Notes under the pieces: generated by a model
What the model was told of the DNA's origin: nothing
What the model saw: only the letters and a program-made list of their open reading frames with translations
The model's database searches: none
Part shown: positions 17,383 through 26,736 of the stretch, one piece after another
Layout of the letters: the number at the start of each line of letters is the position of its first letter
Position numbering within the stretch: position 1 is the stretch's first letter
From: an uncultured Ruminococcus sp.
Lineage (GTDB): Bacteria > Bacillota > Clostridia > Oscillospirales > Ruminococcaceae
Direction of reading: 5' to 3'
Length of the DNA stretch: 46,180 nucleotides
Assembly (NCBI RefSeq): GCF_947301925.1
Contig: NZ_CAMYUE010000019.1
Span: 1-46,180, forward strand
Translations under genes and position numbers: made by a program

Positions 17383-17669
17383 AGCAGCACCCCCTTATAA
17401 GGCCTTCTGTTATTAGTCTGTTCATCACTATGTTTTTTCGTATTTGCTTATCAAAAACAGCATTATTACCAATTTTTTCTTTTATTAATTGAGCATCTGT
17501 ACAAATTGTAGCATATTCAGGGCTTTTTTTCAATATTGCTACGAAAAAACACGTCCGTAGAAGGACTAATAGATGAACGTAGAAAAACTACAAAGAACAG
17601 AAAGAGGTCAACGAACTCTACTCTGTAATATTTTCAACTCGTGTATCATCTTTGAAAGGAAGTGTTTTT

Positions 17670-18695
17670 ATGAAAAAACTCATAACAGGAATTTCAGTTT
17701 TATCGGTGTTGGCAATGTCAATTGTACCATTATCAGTTTCCGCTATCTATATCCCTTCTGCTTCTTCTGAGGCTATCCAGAAACAGCTTGACGGCTATAC
17801 CTACATAACGGAGTTTGATGTTTCAGAAAATGATCCCAATTATCCATCAGATTATTCTTTGTATATCAGGATACCGGAGGACTCCGAGACATTCTGCGAA
17901 GTTAAACTGCTGATGAAAGAGGATTATGATGCATTGAATATAACTATCCCCGATGGTAACGGCAGGAAAGTTCTTTCTGATGCAATGCAGGAGGCTGGAA
18001 TAAACGGAAAGGTCTTCACAGATGACGATATAAAATGTGAATGCAGAATATATAACGATATATCTGTTGGCGATGTGAAAGCACTGTATTCCAAGTTGAA
18101 AGAAAGCAAGCTTATCACAGAATTTGTTTATAGTTCAGATCTTTATTCAATCCGTGAAGGCGGCACCAGTAACGAACTCTTAGGTAAATTTGGTTTCTGT
18201 TCATATGATTATGATACCGGCAAATGGACATCACCTGAGGAACAGCTTACAAAATACAATAAGCTCGTTGAAATGGCAGGAACACTTTTACCAGGCTCTG
18301 CAATTGAACTTGATTCCTTTACGGATAAGGAGCTTGGATTTACTGCATATAATGCCTCTGTAGTACCAGCAGATGACATGACCATAGAAGAGCAGATCGA
18401 CTTTGCGCTGAAAGTCAAGGAAGAAACAGGTATCTTCGGAGGATATTATATCAATGAAAAAACAGCGCCAGCATTAAAAATTGACAGCATCGATCTTATC
18501 AATTCAGTAACAGGAGACTCAAACTGTGACGGAACAGTTGAACTGGCAGATGCAATATTGATAATGCAATCACTTGCCAATCCTGATAAATACCGTATCT
18601 CTTCTCAGGGCAGATTCAATAGTGATCCGGGAAACGATGGCATAACTTCCGGAGACGCCCTTGCAATTCAGGAGACGCTCCTTGGTTTGCGATAA
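17670..18695 (+). CDS. Secreted protein with C-terminal type I dockerin
   Basis: 341 residues from the ATG at 17670, with AAAGGAAG seven bases upstream. Signal peptide 1-25 (ends PLSVSA). The middle (about 30-275) is of unknown family. The C-terminal 60 residues form a dockerin with two calcium-binding repeats (GDSNCDGTVELADAILIMQ and NSDPGNDGITSGDALAIQ). Dockerins attach proteins to cohesin-bearing scaffoldins of ruminococcal cellulosomes. It is divergent from the sigma/anti-sigma pair, which may control it. The non-dockerin part has no recognisable glycosidase motif, so it may be a protease inhibitor, structural or regulatory component. Confidence 0.8.
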   Translation: MKKLITGISVLSVLAMSIVPLSVSAIYIPSASSEAIQKQLDGYTYITEFDVSENDPNYPSDYSLYIRIPEDSETFCEVKLLMKEDYDALNITIPDGNGRKVLSDAMQEAGINGKVFTDDDIKCECRIYNDISVGDVKALYSKLKESKLITEFVYSSDLYSIREGGTSNELLGKFGFCSYDYDTGKWTSPEEQLTKYNKLVEMAGTLLPGSAIELDSFTDKELGFTAYNASVVPADDMTIEEQIDFALKVKEETGIFGGYYINEKTAPALKIDSIDLINSVTGDSNCDGTVELADAILIMQSLANPDKYRISSQGRFNSDPGNDGITSGDALAIQETLLGLR

Positions 18696-18732
18696 AGACC
18701 ATAGTTATATTTTTCATTTGTTATAATCCACA

Positions 18733-18761
18733 GAGCTCCGCAATTATGCGGAGCTTTTTTT
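18733..18761 (+). terminator. Intrinsic terminator after dockerin gene
   Basis: AGCTCCGCA / TGCGGAGCT stem with ATTA loop followed by a run of T residues, 38 nt after the dockerin stop codon. Confidence 0.9.
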
Positions 18762-18846
18762 CAAAGAATCCAAAACAAGTCTAAATAAGAAATGACTATA
18801 GCGGGGAGAAGAATATTATCTTATTTTCACGATAATCGCACTAGTA

Positions 18847-19188
18847 TCAAATATTAACCACAGACCATATATACAGCGGTGCAGTCAGCGTAAATATAAG
18901 GCATCCGAAAATAATAGCCGCAGGAGTCCACTCGATCTGACCATGCTTTCGGTAATCCATATAAAGCAGTCCGATCTTTACGAAGAGCAATATAGCAAGC
19001 ACAACGTCTATAACAGGGAAAATGACATTGTTTGTAATGGTCTTTATCTGCCCCTTTGCCTGATTCCAGGTGCTTTCTACAGCTCCTGCAACGTCGCCCT
19101 CGGCGTGAGCGTTCATTACTGCGAAATTCATAAATGTCATTACTGCTGCAAGCTCACAGGCGAGGGCTCTTTTGATGTTTTTCTTCAA
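18847..19188 (-). CDS. VirB2-like pilin (DUF3852-type) of the transfer system
   Basis: 113 residues: a signal peptide (1-29, ends AHA), a polar segment, then two hydrophobic segments (about 55-75 and 88-110) joined by DYRKHGQIEW. Size and topology match VirB2/TrbC-type pilins and the DUF3852 family found in clostridial conjugative elements. It begins 1 nt after the sortase stop codon and is the last gene before the cargo block. The pilin role is inferred from topology and context. Confidence 0.65.
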   Translation of the reverse strand: MKKNIKRALACELAAVMTFMNFAVMNAHAEGDVAGAVESTWNQAKGQIKTITNNVIFPVIDVVLAILLFVKIGLLYMDYRKHGQIEWTPAAIIFGCLIFTLTAPLYIWSVVNI

Positions 19189-19189
19189 T

Positions 19190-20029
19190 TTATCGACCTC
19201 CAGTCATTTCGACAAGTCTGCCCGTGAGGACAGTCCTTGCATTTTGGTATTCATAGCTGCACGTTGACAGGGATATGAACCTGTCATTGTCAGCATAGTC
19301 TGTTTCTTTCAGCACTACTGATTTTTCGCATATATGCGGTATCCATTCCGATATCGGAGTATTGCCGTCATACAGCTCATCGTTACAGTCGGTCTTGGCG
19401 CATGAGAAAAAGTCTATACGGTATACGGTTTCGGGCGTAGCTAGCCAGCCGTATCTGTGACTGTCAAAGTAGCTGCTTTCTGCGAAATTCAGCACTCCTG
19501 CAAACATAGTTCCGTTTTTCATGCTGTGACCGTAAAGGATATTCACAGGATTCATAAACCTATTCTCACAGCGGCAGTCGAGGAATATAGTCCCTGCTTT
19601 GAAACTGCTGCCGTCATAGGCGTGAGAAAGATAATATTCGTTATCCCTGCCTTGAGTAACAGGATAGGATATGTTCGTATTTGGTATGTACAGCCAACCG
19701 ATAGCATCGAGATATGCCGAGTTCAGCGACTGTGCCGACTCCACAAGGCTCTGACGCACCTCATCTGGAATAGTATCAGAAGCAGTAACAGAAGTGTTAT
19801 TTGCAGTTGTATAGCTCACATTTACTGCTGCGTCTGCCGCAGTTGTCTCCATAAGATCATCGGTTATCTCATCAAGAGTTCCCTGTGAGACCATTATCGG
19901 ACGGAACGGAAGAAGTTCACTATCAGCCTTTTCCTGAGCAATATCGTCCTTAAAATAGAAGTAGAAGCCTCCTAAGAAGAGGGCGGCTGAAACAGCCGCC
20001 GCTATGCGAAGTATGTTCTTCTTATTCAT
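19190..20029 (-). CDS. Class B sortase
   Basis: 279 residues. An N-terminal membrane anchor (about 8-26) and linker are followed by the sortase B domain: YPVTQGRDNEYYLSHAYDG, catalytic His168 in LYGHSM, Cys257 in LSTCSYEY, Arg265 in NARTVLTGRL. It overlaps the adhesin gene by 8 nt and is clearly co-expressed with it. Sortase B enzymes of conjugative elements attach or polymerise the element-encoded surface protein next door. All catalytic residues are present. Confidence 0.93.
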   Translation of the reverse strand: MNKKNILRIAAAVSAALFLGGFYFYFKDDIAQEKADSELLPFRPIMVSQGTLDEITDDLMETTAADAAVNVSYTTANNTSVTASDTIPDEVRQSLVESAQSLNSAYLDAIGWLYIPNTNISYPVTQGRDNEYYLSHAYDGSSFKAGTIFLDCRCENRFMNPVNILYGHSMKNGTMFAGVLNFAESSYFDSHRYGWLATPETVYRIDFFSCAKTDCNDELYDGNTPISEWIPHICEKSVVLKETDYADNDRFISLSTCSYEYQNARTVLTGRLVEMTGGR

Positions 20030-23000
20030 TCTCTGCGCCCTCTACGAAGTCGGGACAAAGGTCGGAATACCCGTTATCAAACGTATCTTTTCCCTTTGTC
20101 ATTTTTCTGTACTTGTAGGATACATGGAAAACGCCGCAAAGACCAACAATTATCATTGCAAGTCCCAGCGGACCTCTTCCTGCATCGCCAGTAGGCGGAG
20201 GAGTGGTAGGCTTATCAACAGCCTTATCGACCATTGTTATGCAGGGGACTCCGTCTGAATTGTAAGCGTTAGCCTTAACGCCATCAACGGTAACGTTGCC
20301 GTTTTCATCTATAGTGAACTGTATATCGGTAGCAATAACGTAACCCGCAGGTGCGGCGATCTCTTTGAGCATGTATCCGCCGTAGGGAATATTTGAAATA
20401 ATGTGAGCCTCATCACTTGAAGTCCACTCGTCAACGACCTTACCATTTACATCTATGAGCTGCATTTTCGCGTCTGTGAGTTCCTTACCATAAATGTCCG
20501 TTTTGCTTATTGAAACGGAAATTGGACGATTTACAGCGATTATCTCCACAACATCTCCGTCCTCAGAAATATTGACCTTATACTGCTTTTCTGATAAGAT
20601 ATATCCTGTGGGTGCAGCGATTTCCTTAACAATATACTCACCATATGGAATGTCTGTGAAGCCGAACTTTCCGTCCTTGTCAGACTCGGTTGTCAGCAAT
20701 GCATTTTCAGCATTAAACTCAGTTGTATCGGCTGAGAAAAGACCGAATAAAGCCTTTTCAAGAGGCTCGTCCTTTTCATTGACCTTTTTGCCTGATACGC
20801 TGCCGCGCTTGAGGTTATTCACAAAGGTGCCGCAGTCAATGTCAACTGTGGTATGCTCCTGTCCCATGTACTTGAAGTTTACAAGATACTTCTCTCCGTT
20901 GAGCATATAGCTTTCATCGGTTGCAATCTCCTGTACATAATAACGTGCAAAGGGCAGTTTTTCCTTAAAGTGAGCAGTCATGTCCTCGCTGAGAGTTACA
21001 GTTGACACCAAGCCGTTTTCGGGAATAACAGTACCGTCTGCGGCAGTAATATCTTCCGCAGCGAACAGTCCGAATGTGACGTTCTTGTACTCATCTTTAT
21101 CACCGATATCGAACTTCTCATCATGCTCCATGAACTTTTCAAGGTGAATATCAACGCCCTGATGATCATTGATGAAGCTGCTGTTTACTGCATCGGAGAC
21201 TGCGACTTCCTGTCCTGCATAGGTAAGCTCAATGAGCTTTTCTTCGCTGTTAAGCACAAATCCCACAGGAGCTTTCTTCTCGCTTACTGTATATTTGCCG
21301 AGATAAAGCTCTCCTGTAACAGCGTAGCCGTTTGTGTCTGTAATAAGGTCGGCAACGACTTCGCCGTAGCTTGCTCTGAGAGTACCGTCTGCGGTATAGA
21401 TATCCTCTGCGGCTCTTACCTCAAACTCAGCTCCGAAGAGGCCGCTTTCTGCAAAAACAGGGGTATAGGTTGTGAAAGTATCGTTATATTCTCCGTCCTT
21501 ATTTTCATATGCGGAAGATACCGCAGTCACGCTCTTAAAGATGTCACCGCGCTTGCTAACAGATATTCTTCCTTTTTGCGGAGTATCATACTTTTCAACG
21601 GTTATCACTTTCTCAGAGCCGTCAACAGTAAAAGGCACAGGCTCGTTATTGAGGAAGTATCCTGTTGGAGCTTTCACTTCATGAAGCTTGTAATCGCCGT
21701 AAGTAAGCTCTTTAGGAAGCATTAATGTACCGCTATTGTTGGTATAGAAGGTATCGAGAGTTGTTTCTTCGGGATAGTTAATGTTCTGCGAAATATATTC
21801 GCTGCGGTCAACGCTCCATATCTTGAAGCCAACGCCAGAAACAGGGATCACTTTGCCTGTCTCGGCGTCCTTTTTAACTATCTGTATGTTTGCGGAGATA
21901 ACCGCATCATTAAGGATATACTGGTATGTCTTACCGTTTTCGTCAATGATAACGTCGAAATCTTCCACAAACTCCGTATTCTTCCAGCCTGTTACCTGAT
22001 GAACGGTATATGTGCCGTAGGGCAGCTCCTTTGTCTGAGCGAAACCGTTTTCATCGGTAGTGAGATAGTCGCGCTCGGTTTCTTTTGCGTTATTAAAGCT
22101 GCCTGCACTCTTGAGGAATATCTCAAATTCTGAGCCGCTTTCGGGAGTCTCGATACCTGTTGTACCATCATCGCTATGCTTTATGAGAGCGACCTTTCCC
22201 TTTATAACGTCCTCGTTAACGGTAAGAGCAACAGGATTTACCTCAACGGTATAATTCTGAGGCTCTGCGCCCACCTTGTAAATAGTATCATTGAGCTGAT
22301 ATCCCTTTGAAGGCGTAAGCTCCTGAAGCGTATAGCTGCCGCAGATGAACTCGTCAGTAATAAAGTGACCGTTTTCGTCTGTTGTATATGTGGCGATCCT
22401 TTCGCCGTCACGGTAAAGTCCATAAGTCGCTCCCGACAGCGTTGCATCGCCCTGTGCGCTGACATTTTCGCTGTCAGTCTTTTTTACTTCTGCCTTGAAC
22501 TTCTTGAGGCGATTCTCAAACTTAACTCCGACTGTGAGGTCAGCGTTACCGCTTGTAAGGGTTATGTCCTGAGATTTTGTAGTTACATATTTCGAGTCGG
22601 TATTGACCTCGGAAACCGTATAGCTTATTGCGCCTTTGGTGCTGAAATCATAAACGTGAAGCCCGTCAAATTCCGCAATACCATTTTCATCGGTAACAGC
22701 AGTTTTTGAATGTTTCTTTCCGTTGTCAGTCCATGATATCCGAAACTCGCGGTCAGCAACAACGCCGTCCTCGGCAGTCTTATTTATTGTTATCTTACCG
22801 CTTGTCACATCTTCCTCAACATTGACGCTGCCGTTTGCTTTCAGAGCCACAACATCGGAGGAAAGGTCATAGCCTTTCGGCGCAGATATCTCCTTGACGT
22901 AATACTGCTTATTGGGCAGCTTTATTGAGCCTGTTCCGTCAGTTCCTATGGTTATCTCTCCGACCTTATGTGTACAGTTCTTATCGGTATATACGCCGTA

Positions 23001-23876
23001 TACTGCCTTTGAGCCGTCTATACTGCTTATGCCGTTTATCTTAACGCTGTTGTCGGTGCTGAGAACCTTTGTAATGGTGAACTTAACGTCATTCAGAGTT
23101 ACACGGAATGCTGACATATTCAGCGCAGTAGAGCTTTTTCCGTCAGTCCTGTTATTGATAACGCAGCCCTCCGAGCCGTTGGATTCGATACGCCAGTGAG
23201 TACCGCCGTCGCCGTTTCCGTCACCGACTGTTCTGCTGCTGATATAGCTTTCATTAACGCCTATACTTTTAAGGTAAGCGATAACATCATTTCGGCTGTC
23301 AAACTCGCCCATATATATCCACGAGTGATCCTCGCCGTATGGATTCTGAGCTATTACCATAGAGCCTGCGGATATCGTTGAGCCGTCCGCACATTCCCAA
23401 TAGGGACGCTCCGTATATGGGATATTGGACTTCTCAACGTCTATTTTTGAGGTAATGCCGTTGTATGTGATAGTGCAGTTATCGTTCACAGACAGCCAGT
23501 GGGGAGTGTCGACAGGCACAGGATTATTCCACGAAAATCCGCTTGTGGAATAGCCGAGGTGTGTAAGCGTATAGTAAAGCAGTCCAGAACAGTCAACGCC
23601 CTGATTCCGTACATAGTCGAGATCGAGAGGACTGTAGCTGTCCTGATAATATATGCCCGAATATCCCTTACAGCCCCAGCCGTATGGAGAGCCAAGCAGA
23701 GTGGCAGCTTCTGCGATTACTTCATCGGCTGTGGGGAAGGCTGTATTTTCAGTTGTCATTGCAGCACCCGCGGAAAGCGTTCCGCCGATAGATGTGCTGA
23801 ACAATGAAACAGCGCAGAGACTTGCCATTATCCCTGCGCCGAGTCTTTTCATATTCTTTTTCAAATTGAACATCAT
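20022..23876 (-). CDS. Giant NlpC/P60 + SpaA/Cna-B repeat surface adhesin
   Basis: 1284 residues. Signal peptide about 1-39. An NlpC/P60-type peptidase follows, with Cys96 (GVDCSGLL) and His184 (GEDHSWIYMG). From about 260 to 1225 come roughly nine SpaA/Cna-B isopeptide domains, each with a strand-Lys (e.g. FTITKVLST, ITINKTAEDG) and a YxxxEIxAPxGY-like Glu motif. The C-terminus has a Pro-rich PPPTGDAG motif, a hydrophobic span and an unusually long charged tail (about 35 residues). The sorting motif is non-canonical but sits next to a class B sortase. Likely a covalently anchored adhesin that also trims peptidoglycan for mating contact. First gene of the sortase operon; GGAG lies before the double ATG. 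Confidence 0.9.
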   Translation of the reverse strand: MMFNLKKNMKRLGAGIMASLCAVSLFSTSIGGTLSAGAAMTTENTAFPTADEVIAEAATLLGSPYGWGCKGYSGIYYQDSYSPLDLDYVRNQGVDCSGLLYYTLTHLGYSTSGFSWNNPVPVDTPHWLSVNDNCTITYNGITSKIDVEKSNIPYTERPYWECADGSTISAGSMVIAQNPYGEDHSWIYMGEFDSRNDVIAYLKSIGVNESYISSRTVGDGNGDGGTHWRIESNGSEGCVINNRTDGKSSTALNMSAFRVTLNDVKFTITKVLSTDNSVKINGISSIDGSKAVYGVYTDKNCTHKVGEITIGTDGTGSIKLPNKQYYVKEISAPKGYDLSSDVVALKANGSVNVEEDVTSGKITINKTAEDGVVADREFRISWTDNGKKHSKTAVTDENGIAEFDGLHVYDFSTKGAISYTVSEVNTDSKYVTTKSQDITLTSGNADLTVGVKFENRLKKFKAEVKKTDSENVSAQGDATLSGATYGLYRDGERIATYTTDENGHFITDEFICGSYTLQELTPSKGYQLNDTIYKVGAEPQNYTVEVNPVALTVNEDVIKGKVALIKHSDDGTTGIETPESGSEFEIFLKSAGSFNNAKETERDYLTTDENGFAQTKELPYGTYTVHQVTGWKNTEFVEDFDVIIDENGKTYQYILNDAVISANIQIVKKDAETGKVIPVSGVGFKIWSVDRSEYISQNINYPEETTLDTFYTNNSGTLMLPKELTYGDYKLHEVKAPTGYFLNNEPVPFTVDGSEKVITVEKYDTPQKGRISVSKRGDIFKSVTAVSSAYENKDGEYNDTFTTYTPVFAESGLFGAEFEVRAAEDIYTADGTLRASYGEVVADLITDTNGYAVTGELYLGKYTVSEKKAPVGFVLNSEEKLIELTYAGQEVAVSDAVNSSFINDHQGVDIHLEKFMEHDEKFDIGDKDEYKNVTFGLFAAEDITAADGTVIPENGLVSTVTLSEDMTAHFKEKLPFARYYVQEIATDESYMLNGEKYLVNFKYMGQEHTTVDIDCGTFVNNLKRGSVSGKKVNEKDEPLEKALFGLFSADTTEFNAENALLTTESDKDGKFGFTDIPYGEYIVKEIAAPTGYILSEKQYKVNISEDGDVVEIIAVNRPISVSISKTDIYGKELTDAKMQLIDVNGKVVDEWTSSDEAHIISNIPYGGYMLKEIAAPAGYVIATDIQFTIDENGNVTVDGVKANAYNSDGVPCITMVDKAVDKPTTPPPTGDAGRGPLGLAMIIVGLCGVFHVSYKYRKMTKGKDTFDNGYSDLCPDFVEGAENE

Positions 23877-23938
23877 TATTCTCCTTTGTAATGAAAAAAG
23901 TCCGATCTCTCGGACTTTTCACTATATGTATTTAATTG

Positions 23939-25069
23939 TCAATGCAGTTCATCATAGCTCATATCGCTGATGATACTGCCGTCTGCAATATGATTGCCGT
24001 CAATATCAACGACCTCAGTAAAGCAGTAGTTATAGTCGAGGAAATATCCGCCCTTGGTATCGAGAACATACCATATACCGTCCACATTCACGATATTCGC
24101 AGTATGACCGTACATACCTGCGTCCGTCCATACTATATAACACCCGATCCCTATATCATGACATATCTCATATGTTCTGCAGGCGTGGTTAACACAAGTG
24201 CCGCTTCCGTTCTGCCGCATATATTCATACACAGCTTTTGCCTTAGTATCATCACATATTGCACAAAAACGGACATACGGATCATCATCACTGGAAACAT
24301 TATAAGTAGGAATATAACTCTGTTTAGTCTCAGAATTTATATAAATACATCTCTGATTATTGAATCCTCCGGCAACATTATTATTATCCTTATCCCGTTC
24401 ATTTGAATCAAGCGTCAGAATACACTTATCGTAACTGGTATCATTAAAAGTCCAACTGCCGTCCTTGATTCCTATACCGCATATAGCGTGTGCTCTACTC
24501 TGGTTCCTAAATGTAATAAGAAAATATTTATCATCGTTCATACATCTTTCAGCAATTTCAATGAGTCTATCTATCTGATCTTCATAAGTCATTGATGTTA
24601 AAAGATACTTTTCATAGCTGTCGAGCAATGTATAAGCCTGTAACGACTGATAATCCGTTATATACCTGTCGGATCTTTCGTTATGGGTTATTTCACTTAA
24701 AGTCTCTGCTCCTTCCTGAATATCTGAAGGCTTTATTACTCCGTTATGAGCAAGTACTTCAAGAATTGATATTCCCATGCATGAACCAGAGGATATAACA
24801 GAACGGTATGTTTCCTGAGGAGCATATGCAGCTTCAAGGAGTGAACAATGATGCAGAAAATCTACATAACAATCATTATTAAACGGACGACCTTCATCAT
24901 CATGGGAATAATTTGGTACTCCAAGGTAGTCTTTATCTGCACCAAGAGAGTAAGCTAACTCATAAAGCTCAGGATCATCACTTTCAGCAGCATAAGCTGT
25001 TCTTGAACTCATTGAAAGTATTCCTAAAACAGACAAAACAGATAATACCTTTTTTATTCTATTCTCCAT
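23939..25069 (-). CDS. Secreted two-domain cysteine-peptidase/transglutaminase-like protein
   Basis: 376 residues from the ATG at 25069 (AAGGAG upstream); signal peptide ends near AYAAE. The C-terminal domain has a transglutaminase-core triad: Cys292 (GTCVNHA), His322 (YGHTANIV) and Asp337 (YVLDTKGG). The N-terminal domain also looks papain-like: Cys97 (GSCMGIS) and His194 (RAHAICGIG) followed by an NDTSYDK segment. Two such domains in tandem are unusual. It lies just before the adhesin gene, in the same direction. Cross-linking or proteolysis of surface proteins is plausible but inferred. Confidence 0.65.
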   Translation of the reverse strand: MENRIKKVLSVLSVLGILSMSSRTAYAAESDDPELYELAYSLGADKDYLGVPNYSHDDEGRPFNNDCYVDFLHHCSLLEAAYAPQETYRSVISSGSCMGISILEVLAHNGVIKPSDIQEGAETLSEITHNERSDRYITDYQSLQAYTLLDSYEKYLLTSMTYEDQIDRLIEIAERCMNDDKYFLITFRNQSRAHAICGIGIKDGSWTFNDTSYDKCILTLDSNERDKDNNNVAGGFNNQRCIYINSETKQSYIPTYNVSSDDDPYVRFCAICDDTKAKAVYEYMRQNGSGTCVNHACRTYEICHDIGIGCYIVWTDAGMYGHTANIVNVDGIWYVLDTKGGYFLDYNYCFTEVVDIDGNHIADGSIISDMSYDELH

Positions 25070-25263
25070 AATCAATATCTCCTTTTCTATTTTTTCGTGA
25101 TAACAGTCATTTCCCTTCGAAGTATTATTCAAAACATCAGATATCATCTCCTTAATGTTTTTATGATACTAAGCAATCTGATAGCATCAGATTTAAGAGC
25201 CGTTATAAAAGACGTTAGTTTTAAAATTATTGTAAATATGACAGAAGATTCTGCTTAATTTGT

Positions 25264-25291
25264 ATTTTACCATATAAATATTGATTGTCAA
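25264..25291 (-). promoter_or_regulatory. Sigma-A promoter for transglutaminase-like gene
   Basis: TTGACA (25291-25286) and TAAAAT (25269-25264) are separated by 16 nt, leaving a 5' leader of about 190 nt before the ATG at 25069. The leader contains a small hairpin (ATCTGAT-AGC-ATCAGAT) near 25180. The remaining sequence between 25292 and 25655 is AT-rich and shows no convincing gene. Confidence 0.6.
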
Positions 25292-25655
25292 CAAATTTGG
25301 CATAAGATGGCATTCTGAGGCACGAAAAAAACAATGTTAATCATTTAGAAACATTTTTCTCAACATTTATTAATTTATCGTCAAGATGAAATCTATTATA
25401 TTTTGAAAACAAAAGGTGTTTTCATTATTTGTAAAAAACCGACTTCGTATGGTTTCTGTATGAAACCAACAAAATCGGCTTTGAAATCGGTTAAAAATTC
25501 TATATTCGGTTTTGGGCTATTTTCTGAGCTTTTCCGTACTTTTATTCCTAGCTGCCTTTGTATCAGCTCTCATAACGCTTTTTGGCGCGTTCGAATCGTA
25601 TTTTTACGGTTTGGGATCTACGGTAACACATAAAAAATTTTTTCTTTTTGATACG

Positions 25656-25685
25656 CAAAAACTCCCGAAAAATCGGGAGTTTTTG
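25656..25685. terminator. Intrinsic terminator downstream of tRNA 3' end
   Basis: AAAACTCCCGA / TCGGGAGTTTT stem with flanking T runs on both strands. On the minus strand it follows the tRNA 3' fragment by about 28 nt, as expected for the original tRNA transcript. Confidence 0.8.
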
Positions 25686-25713
25686 GCTTGGGATCTATTT
25701 TGTAACATAGATA

Positions 25714-25770
25714 TGGCGCAGTGGGTGGGATTCGAACCCACGTCCCTCAAGGGGCATCATGATTTCGAGC
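25714..25770 (-). tRNA. Partial tRNA (3' 57 nt of a class II tRNA), likely attachment-site remnant
   Basis: On the minus strand the sequence holds a 3' anticodon-stem half, a long variable arm (CCCC-TTGA-GGG), a perfect T arm (GTGGG-TTCGAAT-CCCAC), acceptor 3' strand CCACTGC, discriminator and encoded CCA. No D arm or 5' acceptor strand (GCAGTGG) exists where it should be. The long variable arm means a Ser- or Leu-type tRNA. A displaced 3' end followed by its terminator is the usual scar of integration into a tRNA gene. By orientation the element lies at higher coordinates. The matching intact tRNA is not in the window. Confidence 0.7.
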
Positions 25771-25934
25771 AAATTATAAAACTTCCCATTTGGTCACTTA
25801 TCGTCTTAAAAAAACGCCGTTTTTCCCTGATTTTGAGCATTTTTCTGCGAGAATCCGGAAATTTGCGAGAAAAGTGCGAGAAAACTGCGAGAAATTTCAG
25901 GCAGCTAAAGCAAAAATGAAAGGAAAAAGTGACC

Positions 25935-26192
25935 ATGAACAAGGAAGAAAAACGTAAAGAATTAGAGCGTATGCTCAGAAGATGTCCCGAGATATTATCA
26001 CCGATAAAAGCCACCAGGTGGTCTCCACTTGGAAAGAACAGAGTCTACGAGCTAATACACAGCGGCGAGCTTCGCTCCTTCGTGTATCAGGGCGGATACA
26101 TACTGAGCAAGGATGACCTCATCGACTATCTGCTCGAGCACTGCGATGATGAGCCTGCACGTTCGATAAAGCGAGGCGGCAAGGATGAGTGA
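25935..26192 (+). CDS. Small HTH (excisionase-like) DNA-binding protein
   Basis: 85 residues from ATG 25935; a GTG two codons earlier is an alternative. Contains a MerR/excisionase-type HTH (SPLGKNRVYELIHSGELRSFVYQGGYILSKDDLIDYLLEH). It begins 165 nt from the tRNA scar and overlaps the next HTH gene by 8 nt. Excisionase or regulator of an integrated element is the likely role, but no integrase is seen. Confidence 0.65.
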   Translation: MNKEEKRKELERMLRRCPEILSPIKATRWSPLGKNRVYELIHSGELRSFVYQGGYILSKDDLIDYLLEHCDDEPARSIKRGGKDE

Positions 26193-26682
26193 TTACAGCT
26201 ACCTGTACGATGAGTTCCCCGAAGTGTTATCAGGAGAACAGCTGCGTAAGATACTCCATATCAGCAAGCGGAAGTGTGCATGGCTCCTCCAAAGCGGAGC
26301 TATACCTTGCACTGATAACTGCAATAAAACTCGCCGATACGCTGTGAAGCTTGATGACGTTATCGAATATATAATAAGAACTGAGAACGCAGCGGAAAGA
26401 GTTCAGCCGCAGCGACCGCCGGAGTACTTCCGAGAACAGTTGAACGATGTGTGGTTCGATGTGCCTGATGTGCTGACTATCACAGAGGTGTCAGCCATAA
26501 CAGGCTACACTCCCAATGCCGTGGACCGCTGGATAGTGAAAGGCAGTCTCCGCTCGGTAATAGTGCAGACAGGACTTATAACCTGCCGCGAATGGCTCAT
26601 CGACTTCTACTGCGGTGACGGATATAACATCGTGAAGAAGGTCGATAAGCACCAGGAATTGCTTAGAAAACTATTGATTTGA
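26185..26682 (+). CDS. Protein with two excisionase-type HTH domains
   Basis: 165 residues with two similar MerR/Xis-like HTH units: LSGEQLRKILHISKRKCAWLLQSGAIPCT ... YAVKLDDVIEYI and ITEVSAITGYTPNAVDRWIVKGSLRSVI ... REWLIDFY. Overlaps the preceding small HTH gene by 8 nt, so both are co-translated. The duplicated architecture suggests a DNA-binding regulator of the integrated element marked by the tRNA fragment. Function not established. Confidence 0.6.
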   Translation: MSDYSYLYDEFPEVLSGEQLRKILHISKRKCAWLLQSGAIPCTDNCNKTRRYAVKLDDVIEYIIRTENAAERVQPQRPPEYFREQLNDVWFDVPDVLTITEVSAITGYTPNAVDRWIVKGSLRSVIVQTGLITCREWLIDFYCGDGYNIVKKVDKHQELLRKLLI

Positions 26683-26736
26683 AAGTCATTCTGTGATATA
26701 ATAAAAAAAACATCACTGCACAAAGGAGGAGATTCT

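Noticed and set aside
25403..25633. ORF-like stretches between the transglutaminase-like gene and the tRNA fragment
   Set aside because: No ribosome site, low-complexity composition and no protein-like pattern; treated as AT-rich intergenic sequence.
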